A stretch of DNA of 64,000 nt, taken from Alphaproteobacteria bacterium. Lineage in GTDB: Bacteria > Pseudomonadota > Alphaproteobacteria > UBA6615. Shown here piece after piece: positions 7,508 through 16,554 of the stretch. The DNA is taken from assembly GCA_011087645.1 (NCBI GenBank), contig JAALLF010000006.1:1-64000 (forward strand), read 5' to 3'. Numbering within the stretch: the stretch's first letter is position 1; every line of letters begins with the position of its first letter. Below the pieces are notes generated by a model. It saw only the letters and a program-made list of their open reading frames with translations. It was not told the DNA's origin and did not search any database. Position numbers and translations under genes: made by a program.

Positions 7508-8239
7508 TTAGACAGGCGCGACACCGGCAAATAATGGCGACATGTCGGACACCGGCGCCGGGGTCATCAATTTGCTGTCCCGGCCGACCACCAAGGGGCG
7601 GATTTGGTCGAGGAATGCCTGCCACCTTGGATTCATGGCGACGGCGTTGTGACGCCGCTGGCGGTCGGCCATATCGTCGAAATACCAAAAATTGAAAACC
7701 TGGTGCAATCCGCCGATCAAAATGAAGAAGCACCCGATCCAGTTGGTCTCCAATGGCGAGATGGCGGCCAAGGCGTGCTCCTCATAGGCCGCCCAGTATT
7801 TCGGCAATCCGCCAGGGACTAAAGATATGGTCTGCTCCTCGACCAGCAAATTCGGCACACGCTGCAAATCGGCCAAGGTCGTACCGCCCGGCCGCCAGTC
7901 GCGCCCCGCCCCATAGAGCGGCGAAATCGCGTCGATCGGCGCCGGGGTCAGAAACTTATTCTCCTGCTTCAACATCAACGGTCGCACCATCTCGAAATAG
8001 GGCTGCATCTCGGGCAGCACATAAATATCGGCATAGCGTTTGCGCCAATCCTCCAGATCGTCCATCGCATAGAGGTGAACCAACTGTTCGTTGGGACCGC
8101 TGACGGTGGCGAAATAACCGATCAGGCAGTCGCGCATCAGCGGAGCCATAACACCGTCAAACCCGCGCTCGACCTGCGCTTGATAGAATTTACCCAGGTT
8201 GCCCGGCTTCATCGTATAGGCGCGATATTCAATGACCAT
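7508..8239 (-). CDS. NIPSNAP-family protein with two domains
   Basis: A 243-residue protein made of two NIPSNAP-type dimeric alpha/beta-barrel repeats, about residues 1-105 (VIEYRAYTMKPGN) and 110-225 (EEQTISLVPGGLPKYW). NIPSNAP proteins are small ferredoxin-like fold proteins with no agreed enzyme activity in bacteria. GGGAGAG lies ahead of the ATG. It is divergent from the DsbA-like gene, with only 63 bases between, so both promoters must overlap in that gap. No membrane segment or signal peptide is visible. Confidence 0.75.
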   Translation of the reverse strand: MVIEYRAYTMKPGNLGKFYQAQVERGFDGVMAPLMRDCLIGYFATVSGPNEQLVHLYAMDDLEDWRKRYADIYVLPEMQPYFEMVRPLMLKQENKFLTPAPIDAISPLYGAGRDWRPGGTTLADLQRVPNLLVEEQTISLVPGGLPKYWAAYEEHALAAISPLETNWIGCFFILIGGLHQVFNFWYFDDMADRQRRHNAVAMNPRWQAFLDQIRPLVVGRDSKLMTPAPVSDMSPLFAGVAPV

Positions 8240-8302
8240 GACGTGTCTCTCCCTACCCGGTTGGGGCTTGACCTAGTGTCGCCGCATCCGCAGGTTGCGT
8301 CC

Positions 8303-8947
8303 ATGGTTCAAATCGACATCTATGCTGATCCGGTTTGCCCCTGGTGTTTTATTGGCAAACGCCGGCTCGAGCGCACATTGGCGGCGCGCGACGACGTAAC
8401 GGCAACGCTCAACTGGCGCCCGTTCCAGCTTAACCCGGATATGCCACCGGAGGGGATGGAGCAGACCAGCTACCTAATCTCGAAATTCGGCGGGCTCGAG
8501 CGGGCGCTCAAATTCCAAGACGCCATCGCCGAAACCGGCCAGAGCGAGCGGATCGCCTTCAATTTCGAGCGAATTCGCCATACGCCCAACACCCTCGACG
8601 CCCATCGGCTGATCCGGTTCGCCGGCGCCCAAAACCGACAGAGCGAGGTGGTCGAAGCGCTGTTTTCAGCCTACTTCATCGCGGGCGAAAATATCGGCGA
8701 ACACGATGTGCTTGTCCGTATCGCCCATACGGTGGGGCTCGACGGCCGCGCCGTCGCCACATATTTAGCCGGCAGCGACGACCAACCGGACGTGGCGGCC
8801 GAAGACCTGCGCGCGCGTCGCATGAGCATCGACGCAGTGCCGTGCTTCATCATCGACGGCCAGTACGCCATATCGGGCGCGCAGGAGCCGGAAGCCTTCT
8901 ATCCCCTGCTCGACTTGGCCATCTTCGGCGAACAAGCCGCCGAATAG
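8303..8947 (+). CDS. DsbA-family oxidoreductase, FrnE-like
   Basis: A 214-residue thioredoxin-fold protein of the DsbA/FrnE group. The active site C12-P-W-C15 follows the first beta strand (IDIYADPVCPWC). The all-helical insertion spans about 60-150, and the cis-Pro loop reads AVPCFIIDG near 180. I start at the ATG at 8303; the longer frame upstream runs through the NIPSNAP promoter and lacks domain content. There is no signal peptide, so it is probably cytoplasmic like FrnE, acting as a thiol oxidoreductase or isomerase. It converges on mfd, whose stop is 9 bases away. Confidence 0.85.
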   Translation: MVQIDIYADPVCPWCFIGKRRLERTLAARDDVTATLNWRPFQLNPDMPPEGMEQTSYLISKFGGLERALKFQDAIAETGQSERIAFNFERIRHTPNTLDAHRLIRFAGAQNRQSEVVEALFSAYFIAGENIGEHDVLVRIAHTVGLDGRAVATYLAGSDDQPDVAAEDLRARRMSIDAVPCFIIDGQYAISGAQEPEAFYPLLDLAIFGEQAAE

Positions 8948-8956
8948 ATTTTTTAG

Positions 8957-11900
8957 TTATTGCGCTGCCGAGGCTGCCGGTTGGGTAGCCAGCTTTGCCA
9001 GTTGCGACATCAACCGGCGCACGCCGCGCAGTCGTTGCGTTTCATCGGCCCATTCGCGCTGATAGACCAGCTTATGATCGGGCCGAAGCTTTACGGTGCC
9101 GGCCTGGATGGTGATGAATTCGATCAGCGCCGCCGGGTTGGCGAAGCTATTGTCGCGGAAACTGATGACCGCGCCCTTCGGCCCGGCATCGAGTTTTTCG
9201 ACCCCGGCGTCGCGGCAGAACTTTTTCAAGGTCACCACCTGGAGCAGGTTTTCCACTTCGCTTGGTAGCGGGCCGAAGCGGTCGATGGCCTCGGCGGCAA
9301 AACCATCGATCTCGCCGGGGTCGACCAGCCCGGCGATGCGCCGGTAAAGGCTCAAGCGCAATCCAAGGTCGGCGACGTAAGTCTCGGGAATGAGAATGGG
9401 CGTGCCCAAGGCGATGACCGGCGTCCAGTCGACCTCCGCCTCACCAGCGCCGGAATCGCGCGCCGCGGCCACCGCCTCTTCGAGCATCTGCTGATACAGC
9501 TCAACGCCAACCTCGCGAATATGGCCCGACTGCTCTTCGCCCAACAGATTGCCGGCGCCGCGAATATCGAGATCGTGGCTCGCCAGGCTGAACCCAGCCC
9601 CCAAAGAATCCAGTGTTTGCATGACATCGAGACGTTTGCGCGCGGCGTCCGATAATTGCCGATCGGGCGACAGGGTCAGATAGGCATAGGCGCGGACCTT
9701 GGCGCGGCCGACCCGGCCGCGCAGCTGGTAGAGCTGCGACAAGCCGAACATGTCGGCACGGTGCACGATGATGGTGTTGGCCGATGGCAGATCGAGGCCG
9801 GATTCGATGATGTTGGTGCACAGCAGGACTTCGTACTCGCCGTCGTAGAACGAGGTCATCACGTCTTCCAAGGCCTGCGCCGGCATCTGACCGTGGGCGA
9901 CGGCGACCTTTATTTCCGGCACCAGCGTGCGCAAACGTTCGTGCAGGCGCGCGATATCCTCGATCCGCGGACACACATAGAAGGTTTGGCCGCCACGGAA
10001 ATGCTCGCGCATGATCGCTTCGCGCACGGTCACCGGGTCGTAGGGCATGACGAAGGTGCGCACCGCCAACCGGTCGACCGGCGGCGTCGCGATCAGGCTC
10101 AGCTCACGCACCCCGGTCAACGCTAACTGCAGCGTTCGCGGTATAGGCGTGGCGGAGAGCGTGAGCACATGGACGTCGGAGCGCAGCTTCTTCAAGCGTT
10201 CCTTCTGCGCAACGCCGAAATGCTGTTCCTCGTCGACGATGAGCAGAGCCAGATCGCGGAACGCGATGCTTTTACCCAATAGGGTATGGGTACCGATGAC
10301 GATATCGACGCTGCCATCGGCGATGCCGGCGCGTACATCGCGCGCCTGCTGGCCGGCGACCAAGCGCGAAAGCTGTCGGACCTCGACCGGCAGACCGGCG
10401 AAGCGCTCGCGGAAGTTCTGATAATGCTGGCGCGCCAACAAGGTGGTCGGCACCACGACAGCGACTTGCTGACCGTTCAACGCCGCCACAAAGGCCGCGC
10501 GCAGGGCGACTTCGGTTTTGCCGAAGCCGACATCGCCGCACACCAGCCGGTCCATTGGCCGGCCGCTGGCCAGGGCGGCAATAGTGTCATCGATGGCGCG
10601 GGCCTGATCCTCGGTTTCGTTGAATGGGAAGCGGGCGCAGAATTCTTCGTACAGGCCGGGCGGCGGCGGCAGTTTTGCCCCGTCACGCAATTGGCGTTCG
10701 GCGGCGATGCGCAGCAATTCACCGGCGATTTCCTTGATCTGCCCTTTGACCTTGGCCCGCCGCGCCTGCCAGCCGGCGCCGCCGAGACGGTCGAGCTGCG
10801 CGGTCGCTTCCTGGGAACCGAAGCGCGACAGCAATTCCAGATTTTCCACCGGCAGGAACAGCTTATCGTCGTTGGCGTAGATCAGACGCAGACAATCATG
10901 GGGCGCACCGCCGATCTCCAAGGTCTCGAGCCCGCCAAACTGACCGATGCCGTGATCCACATGAACAACGAAATCGCCATCCGACAGGCTGGCCACCTCG
11001 GCGATGAAGTTCTCCGCCCGCCGGGTCCGGCGCGCCCGGCGCACCAAGCGGTCGCCCAACACATCCTGCTCGGTATAAATGGTCAGCCCAGCGGCGGAAA
11101 ATCCGCTATCAAGACCCAGCACGAAGACCGGCAGTTGGTCGCTGGTAGCGCCGCCCACTTCCGACCAAGCTTCCACACAGACAGCATCGGTCATGCCATG
11201 GTCGTGCATCAACTGCACCATGCGGTCGCGCGACCCGGCGCTGTAGGCAGCGATCGCCACGCGTTCACCGCCCGCCCGGTCATTGTCGAGACGTTGCGCA
11301 ACCGCGTCGAACAAATCCATGTCGGGCCGGTTACGCGCATCAGCGAAATCGTGGGCGCGGCGGCCTTCGATAGGCAGCGAATTTGGCAATGCGGCCGGCG
11401 CGTGAAAGGCGTCGAGACGCCCGACCACCCGCACGTCGAGAAAACCCTGCCATTCCGCTTCGCCGAGATAGAGCGCCTCGGGCGGCAGCGGGTTATAGAC
11501 CGTCTCGTCATCGGTCTCGGCGCCCTTCTGGCCGGCTGGCGCGAGTTCGACCCGTGCGTTGTAATAGTCGGCGATCAGCTCATGGCGGGCGGTAATCGCC
11601 TCGGCGCTTTGCAGGCCGATGATCACCGGGCCGTCGACATAATCGAACACCGTCGCCAGAGAATCGTAAAACAGCGGCAGCCAGTGTTCCATACCGGGAT
11701 GGCGCACCCCGGCGCTGACCGCCTCATAGAGCGCATCGGTGCGCCGCGCCGCGCCAAACATCTCGCGGTAGCGGCTGCGGAATTTCTCCACCGTGCCATC
11801 GGCCAGAATAATTTCGCTGGCGGGCATCAGGGTCAGACCGTCGCGCTCGCCGATAGTGCGCTGGCTCAACGCGTCAAAGCCGCGAACCCCCTCCAACTCG

Positions 11901-12478
11901 TCGCCGAACAAATCCAGGCGTAATGGGTCTTCGGTGCCCGGCGGAAACACATCGATGATGCCGCCGCGAATGGCGAATTCACCCGGCTCGCGCACGGTGT
12001 CGGTACGCAAGTAGCCGTTCTCGGTCAAAAACCCAACGAGATGGTCGGTATCAATGGTATCGCCGGGCCGCGCCGCATAGTGACTGGCCGCAACGATCTG
12101 CGGCGTCGGTAGCCGCTGCAGAGCAGCACTCGCGGTGGTGATCACCAAGAGCGGCGCATCGTCTTCGCCGCGGTTGGTCAGGGCGCTCAGGGTCGCCAGC
12201 CGGGCAGCCATCACATCATGGCGCGGCGGCACCCGGTCATAGGGCAGACAGTCCCAGGCCGGCAGGGTCAGAACCTCGGCATCGGGTGCGAAAAAACCGA
12301 CCGCGTCAGCAATGCGCGTCATCGCCGCCTCTTCGCTGGCGACGAACAGAACCGCCCCCGACGGGTCATCGCGTGGCTGGGTTACCAGCTCCGCCAGCAG
12401 TAACGCATCGCAGCCTTCCGGCACGCCGGTGAAGGTTACGGCCCTGCTTACCTCAAATGGATTAGTCTTAAAAAACAA
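8957..12478 (-). CDS. mfd: Transcription-repair coupling factor Mfd
   Basis: A 1173-residue protein that removes stalled RNA polymerase and recruits UvrA. Domains in order are an N-terminal UvrB-like region (to about 350), a CarD-like polymerase-interaction domain near 500-560 (HVDHGIGQFGGLE), a RecG-like translocase with Walker A GDVGFGKT near 647-655 and DEEQ box near 748, motif VI QLRGRVGRA, and a C-terminal TRCF domain. Length is normal. The start is TTG, 4 bases after the sdhE stop, with ggaacg upstream; no better start precedes it. Organisation with sdhE and recG is typical of alphaproteobacteria. Confidence 0.97.
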   Translation of the reverse strand: MFFKTNPFEVSRAVTFTGVPEGCDALLLAELVTQPRDDPSGAVLFVASEEAAMTRIADAVGFFAPDAEVLTLPAWDCLPYDRVPPRHDVMAARLATLSALTNRGEDDAPLLVITTASAALQRLPTPQIVAASHYAARPGDTIDTDHLVGFLTENGYLRTDTVREPGEFAIRGGIIDVFPPGTEDPLRLDLFGDELEGVRGFDALSQRTIGERDGLTLMPASEIILADGTVEKFRSRYREMFGAARRTDALYEAVSAGVRHPGMEHWLPLFYDSLATVFDYVDGPVIIGLQSAEAITARHELIADYYNARVELAPAGQKGAETDDETVYNPLPPEALYLGEAEWQGFLDVRVVGRLDAFHAPAALPNSLPIEGRRAHDFADARNRPDMDLFDAVAQRLDNDRAGGERVAIAAYSAGSRDRMVQLMHDHGMTDAVCVEAWSEVGGATSDQLPVFVLGLDSGFSAAGLTIYTEQDVLGDRLVRRARRTRRAENFIAEVASLSDGDFVVHVDHGIGQFGGLETLEIGGAPHDCLRLIYANDDKLFLPVENLELLSRFGSQEATAQLDRLGGAGWQARRAKVKGQIKEIAGELLRIAAERQLRDGAKLPPPPGLYEEFCARFPFNETEDQARAIDDTIAALASGRPMDRLVCGDVGFGKTEVALRAAFVAALNGQQVAVVVPTTLLARQHYQNFRERFAGLPVEVRQLSRLVAGQQARDVRAGIADGSVDIVIGTHTLLGKSIAFRDLALLIVDEEQHFGVAQKERLKKLRSDVHVLTLSATPIPRTLQLALTGVRELSLIATPPVDRLAVRTFVMPYDPVTVREAIMREHFRGGQTFYVCPRIEDIARLHERLRTLVPEIKVAVAHGQMPAQALEDVMTSFYDGEYEVLLCTNIIESGLDLPSANTIIVHRADMFGLSQLYQLRGRVGRAKVRAYAYLTLSPDRQLSDAARKRLDVMQTLDSLGAGFSLASHDLDIRGAGNLLGEEQSGHIREVGVELYQQMLEEAVAAARDSGAGEAEVDWTPVIALGTPILIPETYVADLGLRLSLYRRIAGLVDPGEIDGFAAEAIDRFGPLPSEVENLLQVVTLKKFCRDAGVEKLDAGPKGAVISFRDNSFANPAALIEFITIQAGTVKLRPDHKLVYQREWADETQRLRGVRRLMSQLAKLATQPAASAAQ

Positions 12479-12482
12479 TAAT

Positions 12483-12794
12483 TTACGTTCCAGTTCTAAA
12501 GTTTTTCAATAGCGCCATTAATTCCGTATCCCACTCTGCTGGCACCGGTTTGCGGCCGCTGATCCACATGAATAGATCGGGATCGCTGTTTTCGATTAGC
12601 GCTTCATATTGGTCGAGCAGCTCAGGCGGCAGCTCGGCCAGATGGCGCGCGGCAAACTGCCCCAACAACACGTCGGTTTCCTTCGTGCCGGTATAACTGC
12701 TGCGATAAAGCAGGCGTTTGATTCGAACGTCGTCGGCTTCCACGAAACACGGCTCCCCAATAGCTAAACGCCCGGCCAGCCCGAAAACGCTCAT
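12483..12794 (-). CDS. sdhE: Succinate dehydrogenase assembly factor SdhE
   Basis: A 103-residue protein of the SdhE/SDHAF2 (former DUF339) family, which promotes covalent FAD attachment to SdhA. The helical core LLYRSSY-TGTKETDVLLGQFA aligns with the family. The normally conserved RGxxE motif reads TGTKE: Gly and Glu are kept but the Arg is Thr, confirmed at the codon level (acc). This may be a lineage variant. The N-terminus has about 20 extra residues before the core. It lies directly upstream of mfd on the same strand and divergent from recG. Confidence 0.85.
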   Translation of the reverse strand: MSVFGLAGRLAIGEPCFVEADDVRIKRLLYRSSYTGTKETDVLLGQFAARHLAELPPELLDQYEALIENSDPDLFMWISGRKPVPAEWDTELMALLKNFRTGT

Positions 12795-12903
12795 TTGAGC
12801 GCGACGATTGCTGGCAGGCGGCGCGGCACTGCCGTAGGATATAGACCCCTCACTCGACTCTGTCAGCCATCAAGCGCAGCGGCTCGGGTCCTAACTGGGG
12901 TCA

Positions 12904-15024
12904 TTGCCATTGTCCGTTCGCACGCGTCCCGAAATTTTATTTCCCGTCTTCGCCCCGGTGACCTCGATAAAGGGGGTCGGCCCGCGCATTGGCGCGTCGA
13001 TCGAGCGGGCGGCGGGGGCGCATATCGCCGACTTGTTCTGGCATTTACCGACCGGTCTGCTCGACCGCCGCTACGCGCCAGAATTACGCGACGCCGAGCC
13101 CGGACGGATCGCCACGCTCACGGTGCGGGTCGACGCGCACCGGCCGCCGCCAGCCGCCAACCGGCGCATCCCTTATAGGATTAACTGCTCCGACGAGACC
13201 GGCGACATCGTCTTGGTGTTTTTCCACGCCCGCGGCGACTATCTGGAGAAAACCCTGCCGGTCGGCGAGCAACGAGTGGTCAGCGGCGCGGTCGAGATCT
13301 TCGACGGCATCTTGCAAATGACCCATCCGGATATTATCGCGCCAGTTGCCGAGCGCGACCAGGTGATGCAGGTCCACCCCACCTATCCTTTGTCCGAGGG
13401 GCTGTCGCAAAACGTCATGCGGCGCACCGTCGCCGAGACCCTGGAGCGGGTACCCGAACTGCCGGAATGGCTCGACCCGGCGCTGGTGGCGCAACGGGGC
13501 TGGCCGCGTTGGCACGAGGCCATCGCACGGGTGCATGCGCCAGCCGACTTTAGCGATCTGGACCCCAACGAGAGCGCCCGCCAACGGCTCGCCTACGACG
13601 AATTGCTGGCCAGCCAATTAGCAATTGGACTGGTGCGCGCCAATACCCGCAAGCGTCCCGGGCTACCGACGGTGGGTGACGGCAACTTGCGCGCCAAGGC
13701 GATCGCCGCCCTGCCCTTCGAATTGACCGGCAGCCAGAAGCGCGCCACCGACGACATCATCGCCGACATGGCGTCGGACACACGCATGTTGCGCCTGCTG
13801 CAGGGCGATGTGGGCAGCGGCAAGACCGTGGTGGCGCTGCTCGCCATGCTCAATGCTATCGAAGTCGGCCGGCAAGCCGCGCTTATGGCGCCGACGGAAA
13901 TTCTGGCGCAACAGCATTTCGCCACCATCGCGCCGCTCGCCGAGGCTATTGGCGTGAGCGCAGTTCTGCTGACTGGCCGCGACAAGGGCAAAGCGCGCCA
14001 AAAAATTCTCGACGGGCTGGCCGCCGGCGACATCTCGATTGCGGTCGGTACCCACGCGCTGTTTCAACAAGACATCGCGTTCGATGATTTGGCGGTGGCC
14101 GTGGTCGACGAACAGCACCGGTTCGGCGTCCATCAACGCCTGCTGCTCGCCGACAAGGGTGCGGCGGTTGATGTGTTGTTGATGACGGCGACGCCGATCC
14201 CGCGCACCCTGATGCTGGCTTTTTATGGCGATTTGGACGAATCCCAACTCACCGAAAAACCGGCCGGCCGCCTGCCCATCGATACCCGCACCATCCCCCT
14301 AGCCCGCCTCGACGAGGTGGTGAGCGCGGTGGGCCGCAAACTCGCCGAGGGCGCTAAGGTGTTCTGGGTGTGCCCGCTGGTCGAAGAATCGGAAAACCTC
14401 GACCTCGCGGCGGCGACCGCGCGGCACGCCGCGCTGACGGAAGCATTCGGCGCCCGGGTCGGACTTGTACACGGCCAATTGCCGGCGCGTGACAAAGACG
14501 CGGTAATGGAGCGGTTTATCGGCACCGCCGCGGAAGGACCGCCGGTCGATCTGCTGGTCGCCACCACGGTCATCGAAGTCGGCGTCGACGTGCCCGACGC
14601 CACGGTGATGGTGATCGAACATGCCGAGCGCTTCGGGCTGGCTCAGCTCCACCAGTTGCGCGGACGCATCGGGCGCAGCGCCAAGCCGTCGACCTGCCTG
14701 CTGCTCTATGGCGACGAGCCGGGCGAGACCGCGCGCTCGCGCTTGACCATATTGCGCGAAACCGACGACGGGTTTCGCATCGCCGAAGAAGATCTGCGCC
14801 TGCGCGGCGCCGGCGATCTGCTCGGCACCCGCCAATCGGGTCTGCCGGAATTTCGCCTGGCCAGTCTGGAAAATCACAGCGAATTACTCGCCGTCGCCCG
14901 CGACGATATGAAACTAATCATCGACCGTGACCCCACCTTGGACGCCGAACGCGGTGAGGCGTTGCGGATACTGCTCTACTTGTTCGAACGGGACGCCGCG
15001 GTCCGGTTGGCCCGCGCCGGTTAA
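12904..15024 (+). CDS. recG: ATP-dependent DNA helicase RecG
   Basis: A 706-residue helicase that remodels stalled forks and branched DNA. The N-terminal wedge/OB domain occupies about 60-150. Walker A (GDVGSGKT) lies near 300-307, the DEQH box (VVDEQHRFG) near 401, motif VI (QLRGRIGRS) near 585, and a C-terminal clamp with RLRGAGDLLGTRQSG follows. Length is usual. TTG codons at 12904 and 12910 are the best starts, with GGGG upstream; there is no nearby ATG. It is divergent from sdhE-mfd, with a shared 109-base upstream region. Confidence 0.95.
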   Translation: MPLSVRTRPEILFPVFAPVTSIKGVGPRIGASIERAAGAHIADLFWHLPTGLLDRRYAPELRDAEPGRIATLTVRVDAHRPPPAANRRIPYRINCSDETGDIVLVFFHARGDYLEKTLPVGEQRVVSGAVEIFDGILQMTHPDIIAPVAERDQVMQVHPTYPLSEGLSQNVMRRTVAETLERVPELPEWLDPALVAQRGWPRWHEAIARVHAPADFSDLDPNESARQRLAYDELLASQLAIGLVRANTRKRPGLPTVGDGNLRAKAIAALPFELTGSQKRATDDIIADMASDTRMLRLLQGDVGSGKTVVALLAMLNAIEVGRQAALMAPTEILAQQHFATIAPLAEAIGVSAVLLTGRDKGKARQKILDGLAAGDISIAVGTHALFQQDIAFDDLAVAVVDEQHRFGVHQRLLLADKGAAVDVLLMTATPIPRTLMLAFYGDLDESQLTEKPAGRLPIDTRTIPLARLDEVVSAVGRKLAEGAKVFWVCPLVEESENLDLAAATARHAALTEAFGARVGLVHGQLPARDKDAVMERFIGTAAEGPPVDLLVATTVIEVGVDVPDATVMVIEHAERFGLAQLHQLRGRIGRSAKPSTCLLLYGDEPGETARSRLTILRETDDGFRIAEEDLRLRGAGDLLGTRQSGLPEFRLASLENHSELLAVARDDMKLIIDRDPTLDAERGEALRILLYLFERDAAVRLARAG

Positions 15025-15026
15025 AA

Positions 15027-15151
15027 GCCCCTCTCCCTGTGGGAGAGGGGTTGGGGTGAGGGCATACAATCCGCCCAGCAAGCACTATTCCGCCTATTTC
15101 CCCTCACCCGGCTCGCTCACGCTCACCACCCTCTCCGGGTGGGAGAGGGTT
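15027..15151. repeat. Intergenic inverted repeat, type A
   Basis: Starts with the hairpin CCCCTCTCCC-tgt-GGGAGAGGGG, then ttggggtgagg. It ends with the complementary cccctcacc and a second hairpin CCCTCTCC-gggt-GGGAGAGGG. The whole forms a nested palindromic unit of about 125 bases between recG and the convergent DUF502 gene. Related copies occur at 20577, 23939 and 27192. Such units are common non-coding repeats in proteobacteria and can also end transcription in both directions. Confidence 0.8.
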
Positions 15152-15197
15152 ACACCAATGTGATCAGCGGGTGAATGCAGTTCAAATTCGGCGCTGT

Positions 15198-15956
15198 TTA
15201 GTCAGCGTCCTCGGTTTCTTTTTCGATCGTCCGAACGCTCGGTTTATCGTCACCAATCGTCGGGACATCGCCATCGGCCGCGGCGACCAGCGGAACCTGT
15301 TGCTGCGCGACCGGCCGCGTATCGGGCGGCGTGACGATGCCGCCGGAAATGATCATCTTGATGGCGTCTTCAACGCTCATGGACAGCTCGACCAACTCGC
15401 GGCGCGGCAGAAATAACAGATAGCCCGATGTGGGATTGGGCGTGGTCGGCAAGAAGACGTTGACCACATCGTCGGCGGTCATGTTTTGGACTTCGCCGAT
15501 GGTCTTGCCGGTGACGAATCCAATCGCCCAACTGCCGCGGCGCGGATATTCGAATAGCACGGCCTGGCGGAAGGCGTCGGACTGGTTGGCCAGCACCGTC
15601 TCGACGATTTGCTTGGTCGCGCCATAGATGCTGCGCACCACCGGCATGCGACTGAGCAGATGTTCGCCGCCGCGCACCATCCAGCGCCCCAACAGAACGC
15701 GGGTTAAAGCGCCGACAAATGTGATGAACAGGATGAGGATCAGAACCCCGAGACCGGGGATGCCGAACGGCACATAGGTATTGGGGTTATAGGCTTCGGG
15801 GACAAGCGGGGTGACCCGCGCATCGATGAAGCTCAGCACCAGCCAGCTCAGCCAGAAGGTGATGCCGACCGGCGCAACCACCAGCAGACCGGCCAGAAAA
15901 TAGCCGCGCATGCGCCCCCACAGGCCGACTTGATGCTCTTTCTTTCTGTTGGGCAT
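15198..15956 (-). CDS. DUF502-family membrane protein
   Basis: A 252-residue protein of the DUF502 family, common in alphaproteobacteria and of unknown role. Two membrane helices are visible: about 15-38 (FLAGLLVVAPVGITFWLSWL) and 66-90 (IPGLGVLILILFITFVGAL). Between them is the short loop IDARVTPLVPEAYNPN. Residues 95-215 form a soluble domain (GATKQIVETVL, ending FLPTTPNPTSGYLLFLPRRE), which probably faces the cytoplasm. The C-terminal tail is acidic and variable. The ribosome binding site is weak. It converges with recG across the type A repeat. Confidence 0.8.
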   Translation of the reverse strand: MPNRKKEHQVGLWGRMRGYFLAGLLVVAPVGITFWLSWLVLSFIDARVTPLVPEAYNPNTYVPFGIPGLGVLILILFITFVGALTRVLLGRWMVRGGEHLLSRMPVVRSIYGATKQIVETVLANQSDAFRQAVLFEYPRRGSWAIGFVTGKTIGEVQNMTADDVVNVFLPTTPNPTSGYLLFLPRRELVELSMSVEDAIKMIISGGIVTPPDTRPVAQQQVPLVAAADGDVPTIGDDKPSVRTIEKETEDAD

Positions 15957-16137
15957 GCTTCGTATTCCAATTCGCCGGCGCGGTCAGGACGCCGTGCCTA
16001 TCATATAGGGATAAAATCGCCTTCCGCCATGGCATTTAATGCGAATGCCGCTAATTTGAGAGAAAGCTATCTCTTTGACAGACAACGGGATTTCGCCCTA
16101 ACTGGGCTGCGACCGTAATATAAAGTGTTAACGAAAA

Positions 16138-16224
16138 TGGTGCGGCTGAGAAGACTCGAACTTCCACGGGGTTGCCCCCACTAGCACCTGAAGCTAGCGC
16201 GTCTACCAATTCCGCCACAGCCGC
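16138..16224 (-). tRNA. tRNA-Leu (CAG anticodon)
   Basis: A complete class II tRNA on the minus strand. Acceptor GCGGCTG pairs with CAGCCGC, with discriminator A and encoded CCA. The anticodon stem CTAGC/GCTAG encloses loop TTCAGGT, giving anticodon CAG. The D-loop text tggcggaattggtagacgcg is typical of Leu. A second tRNA-Leu lies 87 bases upstream on the same strand. Confidence 0.95.
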
Positions 16225-16311
16225 ACATCAGGTAGGTCCGCCTGATACGCCAGTGGGCGCGGCGGATCAAGGGTGGCCCGCAAATGGCGGTCCGGCCCTT
16301 AAACGATCCGA

Positions 16312-16398
16312 TGGTGCGGCAGAGAGGACTTGAACCTCCACGGGGTTTCCCCCACAACGCCCTCAACGTTGCGCGTCTACCAATTCCGCCACTGCCGC
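16312..16398 (-). tRNA. tRNA-Leu (GAG anticodon)
   Basis: A complete class II tRNA on the minus strand. Acceptor GCGGCAG pairs with CTGCCGC, with discriminator A and encoded CCA. The anticodon stem CAACG/CGTTG encloses loop TTGAGGG, giving anticodon GAG. It is in tandem with the CAG isoacceptor, so the two may be one transcript. Confidence 0.95.
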
Positions 16399-16554
16399 GC
16401 CTTTTCGGAACGGCGGTTATGTACCCGAAGGCCGCCACCGAGGCAACTACCGTGCGACCATTGACCTATATGGTAAGGCACGCTGCGCGCTTGCCCTCAT
16501 AGGGTACCAGGGGACATTATAGAACCTCGATTTAGCCGGGGAGGGCAGTCTGAC

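Noticed and set aside
10286..11923. 545-codon plus-strand open frame inside mfd
   Set aside because: It lies fully antisense to a well-supported mfd reading frame, and its translation is Gln/Arg/His-rich shadow text without domains. High GC makes long antisense frames common.
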